The translations under genes were made by a program, and so were the position numbers. Positions 47,901 to 55,829 of a stretch of 64,000 nt of DNA are shown here, piece after piece. The DNA comes from Melioribacter roseus. Its GTDB lineage: Bacteria; Bacteroidota; Ignavibacteria; Ignavibacteriales; Melioribacteraceae. The notes under the pieces are model-generated. The model saw only the letters and a list, made by a program, of their open reading frames with translations. It made no database searches and was not told the origin of the DNA. The stretch lies in the NCBI GenBank assembly GCA_020722005.1, contig DYLP01000001.1:1-64000 (forward strand), read 5' to 3'. The number at the start of each line of letters is the position of its first letter. The stretch's first letter is position 1.

Positions 47901-48506
47901 AACTGACTTTTCTACCTCTGAAACAATATCATTTACTCTCGTCAAATCAGCTTTAACGTCATCGAGCTTTTTCAGGGAAAGTCTTCGGCGTAGTTTGTAC
48001 TTGTTAACGCCTGCCGCCTCTTCGAACAATCGCCTTCTTTCTTCTGCTTTGCTGCTTAATATAGTTTCGATCATCTTAAGTTCGATTACCGAATAGGCAT
48101 TAGTGCCAATACCTGTATCCATGAAGAGATTGGTAATATCTTTCAAACGGCAGATGTTTTTATTGAGCAAATATTCACTTTCTCCCGATCGGAAGATGCG
48201 ACGTGTAATTGTAACTTCAGAATATTCGGTTGGGAGGATCCCTTTGTCGTTTACTAAAGTCAACGATACTTCGGACATTCCCATTGGCTTTTTGAAGCGA
48301 GTACCGTTGAAAATGACGTTTTCCATTTTATCACTGCGGAGCGTGGTTGTTTTTTGTTCGCCCAGAACCCAGCGAATTGCATCGACTATATTTGTCTTCC
48401 CGCATCCGTTCGGTCCCACTATGCCGGTTATACCACGATTGAAATTTATTACGGTTCTGTTTGCGAACGACTTAAAACCAAATATTTCCAGTTTAGATAA
48501 AAACAA
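44916..48506 (-). CDS. smc: Chromosome segregation protein SMC
   Basis: Structural maintenance of chromosomes ATPase of 1196 residues. Walker A GPNGCGKTN (31-39), a long coiled coil to about 500, a hinge at about 510-660, a second coiled coil, then the ABC signature LLSGGEKTL and Walker B FCILDEVDAPLDDANV. It condenses DNA together with ScpA and ScpB, which are not encoded here. It starts 9 bp after the membrane glycosidase-like gene and overlaps the phosphatase gene by 4 bp. Confidence 0.97.
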   Translation of the reverse strand: MFLSKLEIFGFKSFANRTVINFNRGITGIVGPNGCGKTNIVDAIRWVLGEQKTTTLRSDKMENVIFNGTRFKKPMGMSEVSLTLVNDKGILPTEYSEVTITRRIFRSGESEYLLNKNICRLKDITNLFMDTGIGTNAYSVIELKMIETILSSKAEERRRLFEEAAGVNKYKLRRRLSLKKLDDVKADLTRVNDIVSEVEKSVRSLERQAKRANQYTQIQSILRDKELDLAEHEFALNYDKKNKLHSEVESYKIQKDEIDKKIREIENQLIDYRDKINEVDNVLQKKRKEISEITDSIHNNQKSLSVSQERLNSLSSNHDRLINEIEEFRNLIEDTEFAREEAQQKLRNIEMELENGTIDLQSTEKTIEAKRAELESKRKELRELQEKRFAILREISDKENYLSALNKELNSHSSSLERLNTKIQDITNKIAKTVGFIEELNNEKSEAEKKLNEAGLELTIRQKEKADLEAELNLLKESEIEKKTLLVSLKEKIDFIQTLITNLEGLSNGSKVLIENDEWTGKEKLIFADVGNTKEEFRFALEAALKSVLNNLLIESTDELVKAVDYLKKNQLGKASFYLLKNNQTKTSIIGKLTSFSQRRRAKKIEREEGFLGWATQFVETDKKWEPYFIQILKNIGIVKDLNTCLRLHSLFPDFGLATLEGDLILPNGIIVAGSLPKEDETLFGRRKLLENLRAQLPSHEKELQEIKMSIEKVETQISEIDLKHLSERERLISNDLLNIDKQISQLEFEKKKANEEIENSQYEITELAEKSNMLQSQISEINVVLEELYNKKEKIDSEISEFETNLKKLEDSYNSLIKSFNDRKLDLERLRGEINNIKSVIERYENDIINSTKGIEKREASIKNNEFETEELKIRIEDLISELNLLEGERNAIREEETKIAEELRKIKDEASSYENQLRDLRNRRQEISDAIHSFDIKESEINYKMDTLKEHIHENYNVELELKEFQDLQEFNFEEISKEVHDLKEKLKNLGPVNLLAYSEYEEEKKRLDFLLKQRDDLIESEKDLVNTINEINETAQNLFIDTFEKIRENFIKIFQTLFNPGDEADLKLEEGIDPLEAKIEIMAKPKGKRPTSIELLSGGEKTLTATALLFAIYLVKPSPFCILDEVDAPLDDANVDRFTKLLKEFSKDTQFIIVTHNKRTMEAAETMYGVTMQEEGISKLVGVRFEEIPETQN

Positions 48507-48515
48507 TTCCGCCTC

Positions 48516-51023
48516 TTAGTGTAATAAAGTCTCGTATTCTTTGAACGTATTAATAATATAATATCCTGTTGAATTCGTTGCCTGCAAGTAAAGAGTAATA
48601 AAAAACAAAATTGCAATTATGGTTGCAAATCCATAGAAATAAACTTTTAACGGATGCAATTCCATCACTACATAAACGGCTTTCAAAATTCTAAATAAAA
48701 TCCAGAGGCAAAGTATTAATAAGATCGTCAGAGCAATAATGTTTATTGTGTCGATTGCCAGTATTTTGTACAATACCAGTTCAACAGGCAACACAATCGT
48801 GAACGGCAGAAACGACCATACAATAGCATAAAATAAAGTTTGAAAGTCAATTTTGTTTTTTAAAGACAATGAAAATAATTTGAGTACAATAGCAAGGGAT
48901 ACCATTTTAACGAGGAAAAAGAGATATAAAAAAATAAATGATTCTTTCGGATGCCATGCAAGATAATTCATAAAATCGATTAATCTGTACGAACCTATGT
49001 CCACAAGCAATTTTTCGAACAATATATTTGTACGCAAGTAGTAGAGCAGTATTGTAAAAAGAAGTGACATTGAGCCGACTTCTATAAAGAGCAATAAATA
49101 AGTATGAATACCAGATAAAATTCTGTGATCTCTTAGGTCAGCAAAAAAGTTATAACTTCTAAACAGAGCACGGCTGCAATCGTCCTTGAATTTTTTCCGC
49201 CAGTTAATTACAAATGCCATCAATATCGAAATACCAAGTGAAATTAAAATGAATAATGGCTTGTTCTCGTTTATGCTTGTGCCAATTGGAATAGTAACCT
49301 TGGATAAATTTTTCAACCTCGATTCAATTACTCGATAGCTGAGGCTGTTGGTTGCATTCGACTGATTGAGCAGTGCAATCCTTGTATAATTATTCTCCGA
49401 GTAACCACCATAAAAAGAAGAATAGGCACTTTTGAAATTATAGACTGAATTTATAACAAAACCAATATCCTTTTTGAGCATTATATCCAGTAATTTGTCA
49501 AAATAATAAGCCTGTGCTTGAGTAGAATTATTTACTAGGTATCCCGACGCATTGCCATAATAGTCGGGATATGTTATCTCGCTTAGGAAATAGGGATGTC
49601 TAAGTTCTTCAAATTTCGTTTCGATTTTTTCAATTGGGTACGAATAGAGCTCGATTCCGTACAGATCAAGGCCATCTGAGAATATATCGGGTATTCCTGT
49701 AAAAGATGCATATGTAACGTAACCTTTTTGTTTTATATCAGTAGCAATTTCATCAATAAAACTTTTTGTTGCTTCTGAATTAGGTAAGAAAGAGCTACCA
49801 AGTCCTACAATGAACATATTCGAAAAATGAGTATAGCTTTCGATCATCTCGTTCAGGATGGCTTTATACCTAATTCTATACTCTCTGGTCGTGAAAATCT
49901 CCTCTGGAACTGAATTTAATGGCATCTCAATTAGCGGTATAAGTCCGACCTCTCTGCATATTTTGACAGCATAAGGATTTGGATACTGTTTGGCAAATCG
50001 TACTGAATTGAAGCCGGCGTTTTTAATACGAATTAGCTGTCCTCTTATCTTTTTTTGTGTCGATAAATTATCGTACTCGCCGTTATTAAAATAATAGGTA
50101 GAACCCTTTATTGTAAAAGGCATGCCGTTAAGTAATATCTTACCGGGAGCAACTTTTAATTCCGCTAATGCAAAATTTGTAATTGTGCGGTCTGTCAGGG
50201 AATCGTTGATAAATAAACTTGTCTTAATTAAATAATTTTCGGGATTTTCGGGAAACCAGACTACAGGATTTTTTAATTTTATGTTAAACGCATTTTTATA
50301 TTCACCTGCTTTCAACTCAGGCAAAACAAAAGAGAATCTTTCTGGCTCTATTGAATTACTGATGGGTTGAAATTCGAACTCCAGACGGTAATTTGAATAC
50401 GAATTTTTATTTAATGAAATAGTGACGGCGGCATCAATCGAAATACCCGATTGTGTAAAAATTGTTTTGAAATTAATCTCTTTCAAAAAATTTTTGGGCT
50501 TTACAGTAAGATATACATTTCTAATGATGCCATTGTAACTGTGCGGAGTTAAGAACCGTTGCTTTACAGGTATAGTAGTTTTGGAATCCACTTCCGAATA
50601 GACCTTGACAGTAAGAATATTTTTACCGACCCGAAGAATGTCTGATGGCAGCTCGACTTCAAAAGGAATTTCAGCTGCTGACTTTTTAAATATCAAAGAA
50701 TTATTTACAGAAATGTCTGCAGAGTAATTAATTCCTTCGAAAAAGAGGGAGTAAATTTTGTTTTTTTTGTCAGGGATATAAAAATTTGTTTCGAAATTAA
50801 GAGATGATGTCCCTTCGAAAATGGCTGGTATGTTTAATTTTGTTTTTGATTCGCCATCGGGATAAACTTTCCAGTTTTTGTTTAAAGATTGTACGTTGCG
50901 AGTAGCTGTCGAGTCGATTATATTGAAGCTCTTTTCCGAATAAAGAGATTTTATTAGGACACCGGAAAAGGCGTTGAAGTAAGTAGTAAGGAATATTATA
51001 AAGATTATCAAATTTTTAATCAT
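48516..51023 (-). CDS. GH2-like sandwich/TIM-barrel protein with C-terminal membrane domain
   Basis: A signal sequence is followed by a GH2 sugar-binding-like jelly roll (about 30-165, SLNKNWKVYPDGE... ILTVKVYSEVDS), an immunoglobulin-like domain, and a TIM-barrel-like part (KILLNGMPFTIKGSTYYFNNGEY to YFLSEITYPDYYG). The GH2 acid/base position, normally NE, reads GLGSSFLPN, so the acid/base residue seems lost; the SE nucleophile position remains. After a TM near 615 come five more TM segments in a Yip1-like layout (about 660-835). The fusion is unusual. A TTG 30 bases upstream is an alternative start. It probably shares a transcript with smc. Confidence 0.78.
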   Translation of the reverse strand: MIKNLIIFIIFLTTYFNAFSGVLIKSLYSEKSFNIIDSTATRNVQSLNKNWKVYPDGESKTKLNIPAIFEGTSSLNFETNFYIPDKKNKIYSLFFEGINYSADISVNNSLIFKKSAAEIPFEVELPSDILRVGKNILTVKVYSEVDSKTTIPVKQRFLTPHSYNGIIRNVYLTVKPKNFLKEINFKTIFTQSGISIDAAVTISLNKNSYSNYRLEFEFQPISNSIEPERFSFVLPELKAGEYKNAFNIKLKNPVVWFPENPENYLIKTSLFINDSLTDRTITNFALAELKVAPGKILLNGMPFTIKGSTYYFNNGEYDNLSTQKKIRGQLIRIKNAGFNSVRFAKQYPNPYAVKICREVGLIPLIEMPLNSVPEEIFTTREYRIRYKAILNEMIESYTHFSNMFIVGLGSSFLPNSEATKSFIDEIATDIKQKGYVTYASFTGIPDIFSDGLDLYGIELYSYPIEKIETKFEELRHPYFLSEITYPDYYGNASGYLVNNSTQAQAYYFDKLLDIMLKKDIGFVINSVYNFKSAYSSFYGGYSENNYTRIALLNQSNATNSLSYRVIESRLKNLSKVTIPIGTSINENKPLFILISLGISILMAFVINWRKKFKDDCSRALFRSYNFFADLRDHRILSGIHTYLLLFIEVGSMSLLFTILLYYLRTNILFEKLLVDIGSYRLIDFMNYLAWHPKESFIFLYLFFLVKMVSLAIVLKLFSLSLKNKIDFQTLFYAIVWSFLPFTIVLPVELVLYKILAIDTINIIALTILLILCLWILFRILKAVYVVMELHPLKVYFYGFATIIAILFFITLYLQATNSTGYYIINTFKEYETLLH

Positions 51024-51052
51024 TGTATGGAAAGTATAAAAATAAACCCCCA

Positions 51053-51093
51053 AATATAAAAAAATAAGGGGGGCATATCAATTTTGATATGCC
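51053..51093 (-). terminator. Intrinsic terminator after tpiA
   Basis: Stem ggcatatca/tgatatgcc (51072-51080 with 51085-51093) around ATTT, followed on the minus strand by a C-run and TTATTTTTTTATA. Confidence 0.85.
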
Positions 51094-51095
51094 TC

Positions 51096-51854
51096 TTATT
51101 GTGCAGATTCGATAATTTTAATGAACGAGTCTGCTTTAAGGCAGGCTCCTCCTACGAGAGCACCATCGATATCGGGTTGGGACATCAATTCTGCTGCATT
51201 TTCAGGTTTAACGCTGCCGCCATACTGAACGATTAATTTCTCTGCGAATTCGGTCGAATAGAGTTCTCCTATCAGTTTGCGAATGAATGAATGGACTTCT
51301 CGTGCCTGTTCAGGCGTTGCGGTCTTACCGGTGCCGATAGCCCAGACTGGTTCGTATGCGATGACCAGATTTTTTAGTTCTTCGGCAGTAAGACCTTCAA
51401 GTCCCTCGCGCACCTGTGCTTCGATAACTTTGAATGTGACGCCCTTTTCTCTTTCTTCCAAAGTTTCGCCGATGCAGAAAATAGGATGCAAATCGTTCTC
51501 GACGGCTGCTTTAATCTTTTTGTTAATTAATTGATTTGATTCGTTGAAGATGGTCCTCCTTTCTGAGTGACCTAAAATTACATATTGACACCCAACGCTT
51601 TTAAGCATTAAAGGTGAAATTTCACCTGTAAATGCACCGCTCTTTTCAAAATACATATTTTGAGCGCCTAATTTAATTTGAGTGTTTTTGATTAAACTAT
51701 TGGCAGCATCGAGTGAGGTGAATGGGGGGCATATAATAATCTCTACATTTAAAGACTTTGATGCCAGCAAATTTTTAATTTCGGAAATAAGAGCAATGGA
51801 AGAATCGAGGTCTTTATTCATCTTCCAGTTACCTGCAACAACCTTTTTACGCAT
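51096..51854 (-). CDS. tpiA: Triosephosphate isomerase
   Basis: Glycolytic TIM barrel. Substrate-binding GNWKMN at 8-13, the electrophilic His in VILGHSERR, the catalytic Glu in VIAYEPVWAIGTGKTA and the phosphate-gripping YGGSVKPENA. A GTG 12 bases earlier is in frame, but family members begin right before the RKKVVAGNWKMN segment, so the ATG at 51854 is chosen (252 aa). It is followed by a strong terminator. Confidence 0.96.
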   Translation of the reverse strand: MRKKVVAGNWKMNKDLDSSIALISEIKNLLASKSLNVEIIICPPFTSLDAANSLIKNTQIKLGAQNMYFEKSGAFTGEISPLMLKSVGCQYVILGHSERRTIFNESNQLINKKIKAAVENDLHPIFCIGETLEEREKGVTFKVIEAQVREGLEGLTAEELKNLVIAYEPVWAIGTGKTATPEQAREVHSFIRKLIGELYSTEFAEKLIVQYGGSVKPENAAELMSQPDIDGALVGGACLKADSFIKIIESAQ

Positions 51855-51883
51855 AGAATAACTCACAATTTATGGATGGAAAA

Positions 51884-52120
51884 TTAATTTACAGCTTCAA
51901 CTCTTCTTACTCCCGGTACCTCTCGTATGAGAGCTCTTTCAACCCCTGCCCTTAATGTCATCTGCGACATCGGGCATTGGATACAGGCTCCGGTGAGTTT
52001 AACTTCCACAATCCCTTCGGGGGTTACTTGTACAAGTTCTATATCTCCTCCGTCGGCGCGCAGATAAGGACGTATATTCTCCAGTGCCTTTTCTACTTTT
52101 TCTTTTAATTTATCGTTCAT
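51884..52120 (-). CDS. NifU-like Fe-S cluster carrier (Nfu)
   Basis: A 78-residue Nfu domain with the cluster-binding CxxC as C46 and C49 (GACIQCPMSQMTL) and the LRADGGDIELV opening. It delivers 4Fe-4S clusters to apoproteins. It is encoded 11 bp after mrp, another Fe-S carrier, forming a small cluster-assembly pair. Confidence 0.94.
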   Translation of the reverse strand: MNDKLKEKVEKALENIRPYLRADGGDIELVQVTPEGIVEVKLTGACIQCPMSQMTLRAGVERALIREVPGVRRVEAVN

Positions 52121-52131
52121 AACTAACCTCT

Positions 52132-53220
52132 TTAATTTCCTAAAACAATTTTAGGAATCGAATTTTGAGAATTCGCTTCAACCTGTTTTGTTAGGTTACG
52201 AGCGATCTCAAGAATGATTTTTGCTTCTTCGGAATCAGGATTGGAAATTACTATCGGTTTTCCGTAATCGCCTCCAACGCGGATATCGGTATTTATTGGA
52301 ATCTTTCCGAGTAGAGGTACCGAAAATTCTTTAGATAGTTTTTCACCGCCGCCGCTTCCAAATATATCATATTTTTCCCCTGTATCCGGAGCGATAAAAT
52401 AACTCATATTTTCAACTATTCCAAGAATTGGCACGTTTACCTTCTGGAACATTCGTGCTGCTTTTTTTACATCAGCAAGCGATATATCCTGGGGCGTCGT
52501 AACAATTACCGACCCGCTTAAAGGGATACTCTGTACCAGAGTAAGTTGTATATCACCAGTTCCGGGAGGAAGGTCAAAAATCAAATAATCAAGTTGCTTC
52601 CAGTTGACGTCTGTCATGAATTGTTTGATTGCTCCACTTGCCATCGGTCCTCGCCAGATTACAGGTGAATCCTCGTCGATTAAAAATCCGATTGAAATAG
52701 TTTTAATTCCATAACTTTCAAGTGGTAACATTTTTTCAGTTTGAGGGTCCTGATAAATTCTTGGATTTTTATCAATCCCGAGCATTAAAGGGATGCTAGG
52801 ACCGTAAACGTCGGCATCAATCAAACCGACCGTGGCTCCTTCATTGGCAAGTGCTACCGCTAAGTTAACTGATACTGTACTTTTTCCGACACCGCCTTTA
52901 CCGCTTGCAATAGCGATGGTATATTTTACGTCAGGAAGCAGAGAATTAGCTGTAACTGTAGCTCTTTGCACTGTCGATTTATTCTTGACTTCGACACTGC
53001 TGATATCCGGTAAGGCTTTTTTTATTTCAGCTATACATTCTTCCTGAATTTTCCTCTGGTAGCTCGATGTAGAAGTAGGTAAATCAATTTCAACTGTAAC
53101 AGACGAATCATTTATATCGATATTCTTTATAAAATTTGCCGATACAATATCTTTACCCGTAGCAGTATCTATCACATTTCGCAATGCATCGAGTATATCA
53201 ATTTTTTTAAGCTCCGACAT
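52132..53220 (-). CDS. mrp: Mrp/NBP35-type Fe-S carrier ATPase
   Basis: P-loop protein of the Mrp/ApbC group (362 aa). The N-terminal DUF59/MIP18-like domain occupies about 1-85, the deviant Walker A GKGGVGKST is near 105-113, and later come DADVYGPSIPLMLG and DLPPGTGDIQLTL. It loads or transfers Fe-S clusters. The frame opens 24 bases further upstream, but the ATG at 53220 has GGAGGAG directly ahead. It is divergent from the iron operon. Confidence 0.94.
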   Translation of the reverse strand: MSELKKIDILDALRNVIDTATGKDIVSANFIKNIDINDSSVTVEIDLPTSTSSYQRKIQEECIAEIKKALPDISSVEVKNKSTVQRATVTANSLLPDVKYTIAIASGKGGVGKSTVSVNLAVALANEGATVGLIDADVYGPSIPLMLGIDKNPRIYQDPQTEKMLPLESYGIKTISIGFLIDEDSPVIWRGPMASGAIKQFMTDVNWKQLDYLIFDLPPGTGDIQLTLVQSIPLSGSVIVTTPQDISLADVKKAARMFQKVNVPILGIVENMSYFIAPDTGEKYDIFGSGGGEKLSKEFSVPLLGKIPINTDIRVGGDYGKPIVISNPDSEEAKIILEIARNLTKQVEANSQNSIPKIVLGN

Positions 53221-53348
53221 TTCTCCTCCATTTTTAAGATACAAAAATACTAATTTTTGATTAGACTACATAATAAACAAATATTCTAACATTTCGGTTC
53301 TTAAGTGAAAGATAAATTAAATGAGCATAAAAAAAAGATGCAAGGCAC

Positions 53349-53377
53349 TTGACAATTAAGTTAAGCAAGCTTAAATT
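53349..53377 (+). promoter_or_regulatory. Promoter with DtxR-type operator candidate
   Basis: TTGACA (53349-53354), a 17-bp spacer and TAAATT (53372-53377). The spacer and the -10 overlap a perfect palindrome TTAAGC-AA-GCTTAA (53361-53374), placed to block RNA polymerase. It precedes the DtxR-family gene, suggesting iron- or manganese-dependent autoregulation of the feo operon. Confidence 0.6.
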
Positions 53378-53395
53378 GTAACAAAAAAATTTCCT

Positions 53396-54067
53396 ATGAC
53401 GACCATTTCAAAAGAAAATTATCTGAAACTGATTTACGGTTACAATGCACGTGGCATTGCAGCTTCGACATCGCAGATGGCTAAGGAATTGAATGTATCG
53501 AACTCTGCCATAAGTGACATGGCAAAAAAACTTTCTAAAGAAGGTTTGATAACATACGAAAGATATAAAGGAATGAAATTGACAAGACGGGGTGAACACG
53601 AAGCATTAAAAGTGCTCAGGAAACACCGTCTTTGGGAGATGTTTTTACAATCAGTACTCGAAATTCCGTGGAGTAAATTGCACGATGAAGCAGAAAGACT
53701 GGAGCATCACACTTCGGAATACTTAATCGACAAAATCGATTCATATTTGGGTTATCCACAGTTTGACCCTCACGGTCATCCTATTCCGAAAAAAGACGGC
53801 ACAATCAAAGGCACCGATATGTTGATTCCAATGCTCGAATGTATCGAAGGCAAAAAATACAAGTTAAAGCAGGTAGACGACAAAGATGTCGACTTAATTA
53901 AATATTTAACAGACATTGGTTTGCTGCTTGATACCGAGTTTGAATTTATCGACCGTATTCGATATGACAATTCGATCAAAATTAATTATGGAAAGAAAGA
54001 AACTATTTTAAGTGAAAAAGCCGCAAGTAATCTGCTGGTGAAAGAATTAACCGAAGGGGAAATGTGA
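53396..54067 (+). CDS. DtxR/MntR-family metal-dependent repressor
   Basis: A 223-residue regulator. The winged helix is at 5-65 (TSQMAKELNVSNSAISDMAKKLSKEGL). The dimerisation/metal domain carries H77, E81, H96, E100, E103 and H104 in an arrangement like MntR/DtxR, followed by the family motif FDPHGHPIP and a C-terminal SH3/FeoA-like part. It probably senses Fe(II) or Mn(II) and represses its own operon. No SD is seen before the ATG. It overlaps the next gene by 4 bp. Confidence 0.92.
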   Translation: MTTISKENYLKLIYGYNARGIAASTSQMAKELNVSNSAISDMAKKLSKEGLITYERYKGMKLTRRGEHEALKVLRKHRLWEMFLQSVLEIPWSKLHDEAERLEHHTSEYLIDKIDSYLGYPQFDPHGHPIPKKDGTIKGTDMLIPMLECIEGKKYKLKQVDDKDVDLIKYLTDIGLLLDTEFEFIDRIRYDNSIKINYGKKETILSEKAASNLLVKELTEGEM

Positions 54068-55068
54068 TGACTCTTTATTTTATATTATTAACGGTATTAA
54101 TAGTGCTGATGGCAATATGGATTAAAAAAATGTGGGGCAGAAGGTGGAAAATTTCAGATAAGGAATTAACTGAAGATGCACTGAAACATCTTTATAATTC
54201 TGAAGAAAACAAAACAGATACCGATGAGAATACACTCTCGAAAGTATTGTCAATATCCACCAAACGAGCTGCGAAATTGATTAAAAAGCTCGAAGCAAGT
54301 GGACTTACTCAGAATGTAGATGGCAAACAAAAACTTACAAATAATGGCCGTTCCTATGCCTTAAAAATTGTGAGGGTCCACCGTCTGCTTGAAAAATATT
54401 TTGCAGAAAACACGAGTATAAATGAAACCGAATGGCATAAAATAGCTGAGGAAAAAGAACATCGAATTGATGAAAACAAAGCCAGAGAACTTGCGATGCA
54501 ACTTGGTAACCCTTTACGCGATCCTCACGGTGACCCAATTCCTACTGCAAAAGGAGAAATCTATTCACATAATGGTATCCCTTTGTCAAAGTTGGAAACC
54601 AATGATTTTGGCAACATAGTTCATATAGAAGACGAACCTAAGAATTTATACAAGGAGATATCAGAGTCTGGCATTTATCCCGGCATGCAAATTCAAATAA
54701 AAGATAAATTCAAGGACGGTATCGAAATAAAAGGCGATGGTAAGAATAAATTTATTTCGAATGAAGCTGCTGATAACATTTCAATCGTACCGCTAAATAA
54801 AGATGAGATTATTAAACAGGATTACCAGCCGTTATCGAGTCTCGAAGTAGGCGAGGAAGCTGAGGTTGTCGGAATTTCAAAAGCCTTGAGGGGGATGCAA
54901 AGAAGACGATTGCTTGATTTTGGGATTGTGCCCGGCACCCGAATTCGCGCCTTCTTGAAAAGTCTGGGTAACGACCCCGTGGCTTACGAATTGAGAGGTA
55001 CTTTGATAGCTTTACGTAAAAATCAATCGGATTATATATTTATAAGAAAAATCGGGAACGATAAATGA
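54064..55068 (+). CDS. Membrane-anchored DtxR-like/FeoA fusion protein
   Basis: Residues 3-20 are one transmembrane helix, 34-105 a DtxR-like winged helix ([24 protein letters not shown]), 104-160 a metal-domain segment (VHRLLEKYF...EEKEHRI...[13 protein letters not shown]), 170-245 an SH3/FeoA-like domain, and 257-330 a clear FeoA domain ([15 protein letters not shown]...[15 protein letters not shown]). FeoA normally binds FeoB in the cytoplasm. The anchor and the regulator parts are unusual for FeoA. ATGA overlaps on both sides tie it tightly to the repressor and the FeoB G-domain gene. Confidence 0.82.
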   Translation: MMTLYFILLTVLIVLMAIWIKKMWGRRWKISDKELTEDALKHLYNSEENKTDTDENTLSKVLSISTKRAAKLIKKLEASGLTQNVDGKQKLTNNGRSYALKIVRVHRLLEKYFAENTSINETEWHKIAEEKEHRIDENKARELAMQLGNPLRDPHGDPIPTAKGEIYSHNGIPLSKLETNDFGNIVHIEDEPKNLYKEISESGIYPGMQIQIKDKFKDGIEIKGDGKNKFISNEAADNISIVPLNKDEIIKQDYQPLSSLEVGEEAEVVGISKALRGMQRRRLLDFGIVPGTRIRAFLKSLGNDPVAYELRGTLIALRKNQSDYIFIRKIGNDK

Positions 55069-55826
55069 ATACTACGCACGATTTGAAGAATTTAGTAAAA
55101 CTCGGTATCGACATGACCAATGTGGATTTTATTGTTGCTTTAGCAGGGAATCCGAACACCGGGAAAAGTACAGTATTTAACAGTTTGACTGGCTTGCAAC
55201 AGCATACCGGTAACTGGCCCGGGAAAACAGTAACTAGAACAGAAGGTGCATTTAGTTACTTGGGACACAAATACAAAATTGTGGATTTACCAGGAACATA
55301 TTCACTTCTTTCTACAAGTACAGATGAAGAGATTGCACGGGATTTTATTCTGTTTGGCAAACCGGATGTAACAATAATAGTAGCCGATGCCACGCGGCTC
55401 GAACGCAATTTAAATTTGACATTGCAGGTGCTCGAAATAACCGATCGCGCCATCTTATGTCTTAATTTGATTGATGAAGCCAGAAGGCATAATATAACAG
55501 TAGACCACGTTAAACTGTCAGAAATTCTCGGTATTCCAGTAGTTCCAACAGCCGCACGTCAAAAGGAAGGGATACCTGAATTATTAGAAACTATCCATAA
55601 AGTTGTTACAGGAGAAACCAAATGTAATCCATACAGAGTAAATACAAATTTCAGAGATATAGCACCTGCAGTTGAAAAACTAGAAAGTAAAATTAAGGTC
55701 CTGTTCCCCGAGCTCCCAAATACGCGTTGGATTGCTCTGCGTTTACTCGAAGGTGACCAGAAAATAATTGACGCGGTACGCAGTGGGGAAATTGGTAAAT
55801 TGATTTTTGAAGAGATGGAAGGTTGA
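55065..55826 (+). CDS. feoB: FeoB G-domain protein (N-terminal part of split FeoB)
   Basis: Carries the cytosolic GTPase part of the ferrous iron transporter FeoB: G1 GNPNTGKST (28-36), the G2 Thr in [11 protein letters not shown]3 DLPG, G4 NLIDEA and G5 PTAARQKEG, then the helical GDI-like bundle to residue 253. It stops with TGA where an ordinary FeoB continues into the membrane domain. The next gene is in the same reading frame after one more codon. It overlaps the FeoA fusion by ATGA. The two halves presumably reassemble. Confidence 0.9.
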   Translation: MNTTHDLKNLVKLGIDMTNVDFIVALAGNPNTGKSTVFNSLTGLQQHTGNWPGKTVTRTEGAFSYLGHKYKIVDLPGTYSLLSTSTDEEIARDFILFGKPDVTIIVADATRLERNLNLTLQVLEITDRAILCLNLIDEARRHNITVDHVKLSEILGIPVVPTAARQKEGIPELLETIHKVVTGETKCNPYRVNTNFRDIAPAVEKLESKIKVLFPELPNTRWIALRLLEGDQKIIDAVRSGEIGKLIFEEMEG

Positions 55827-55829
55827 ACA

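Noticed and set aside
44705-48519. Plus-strand ORFs over smc
   Set aside because: Ser/Phe-rich translations typical of the reverse complement of coiled-coil coding DNA.
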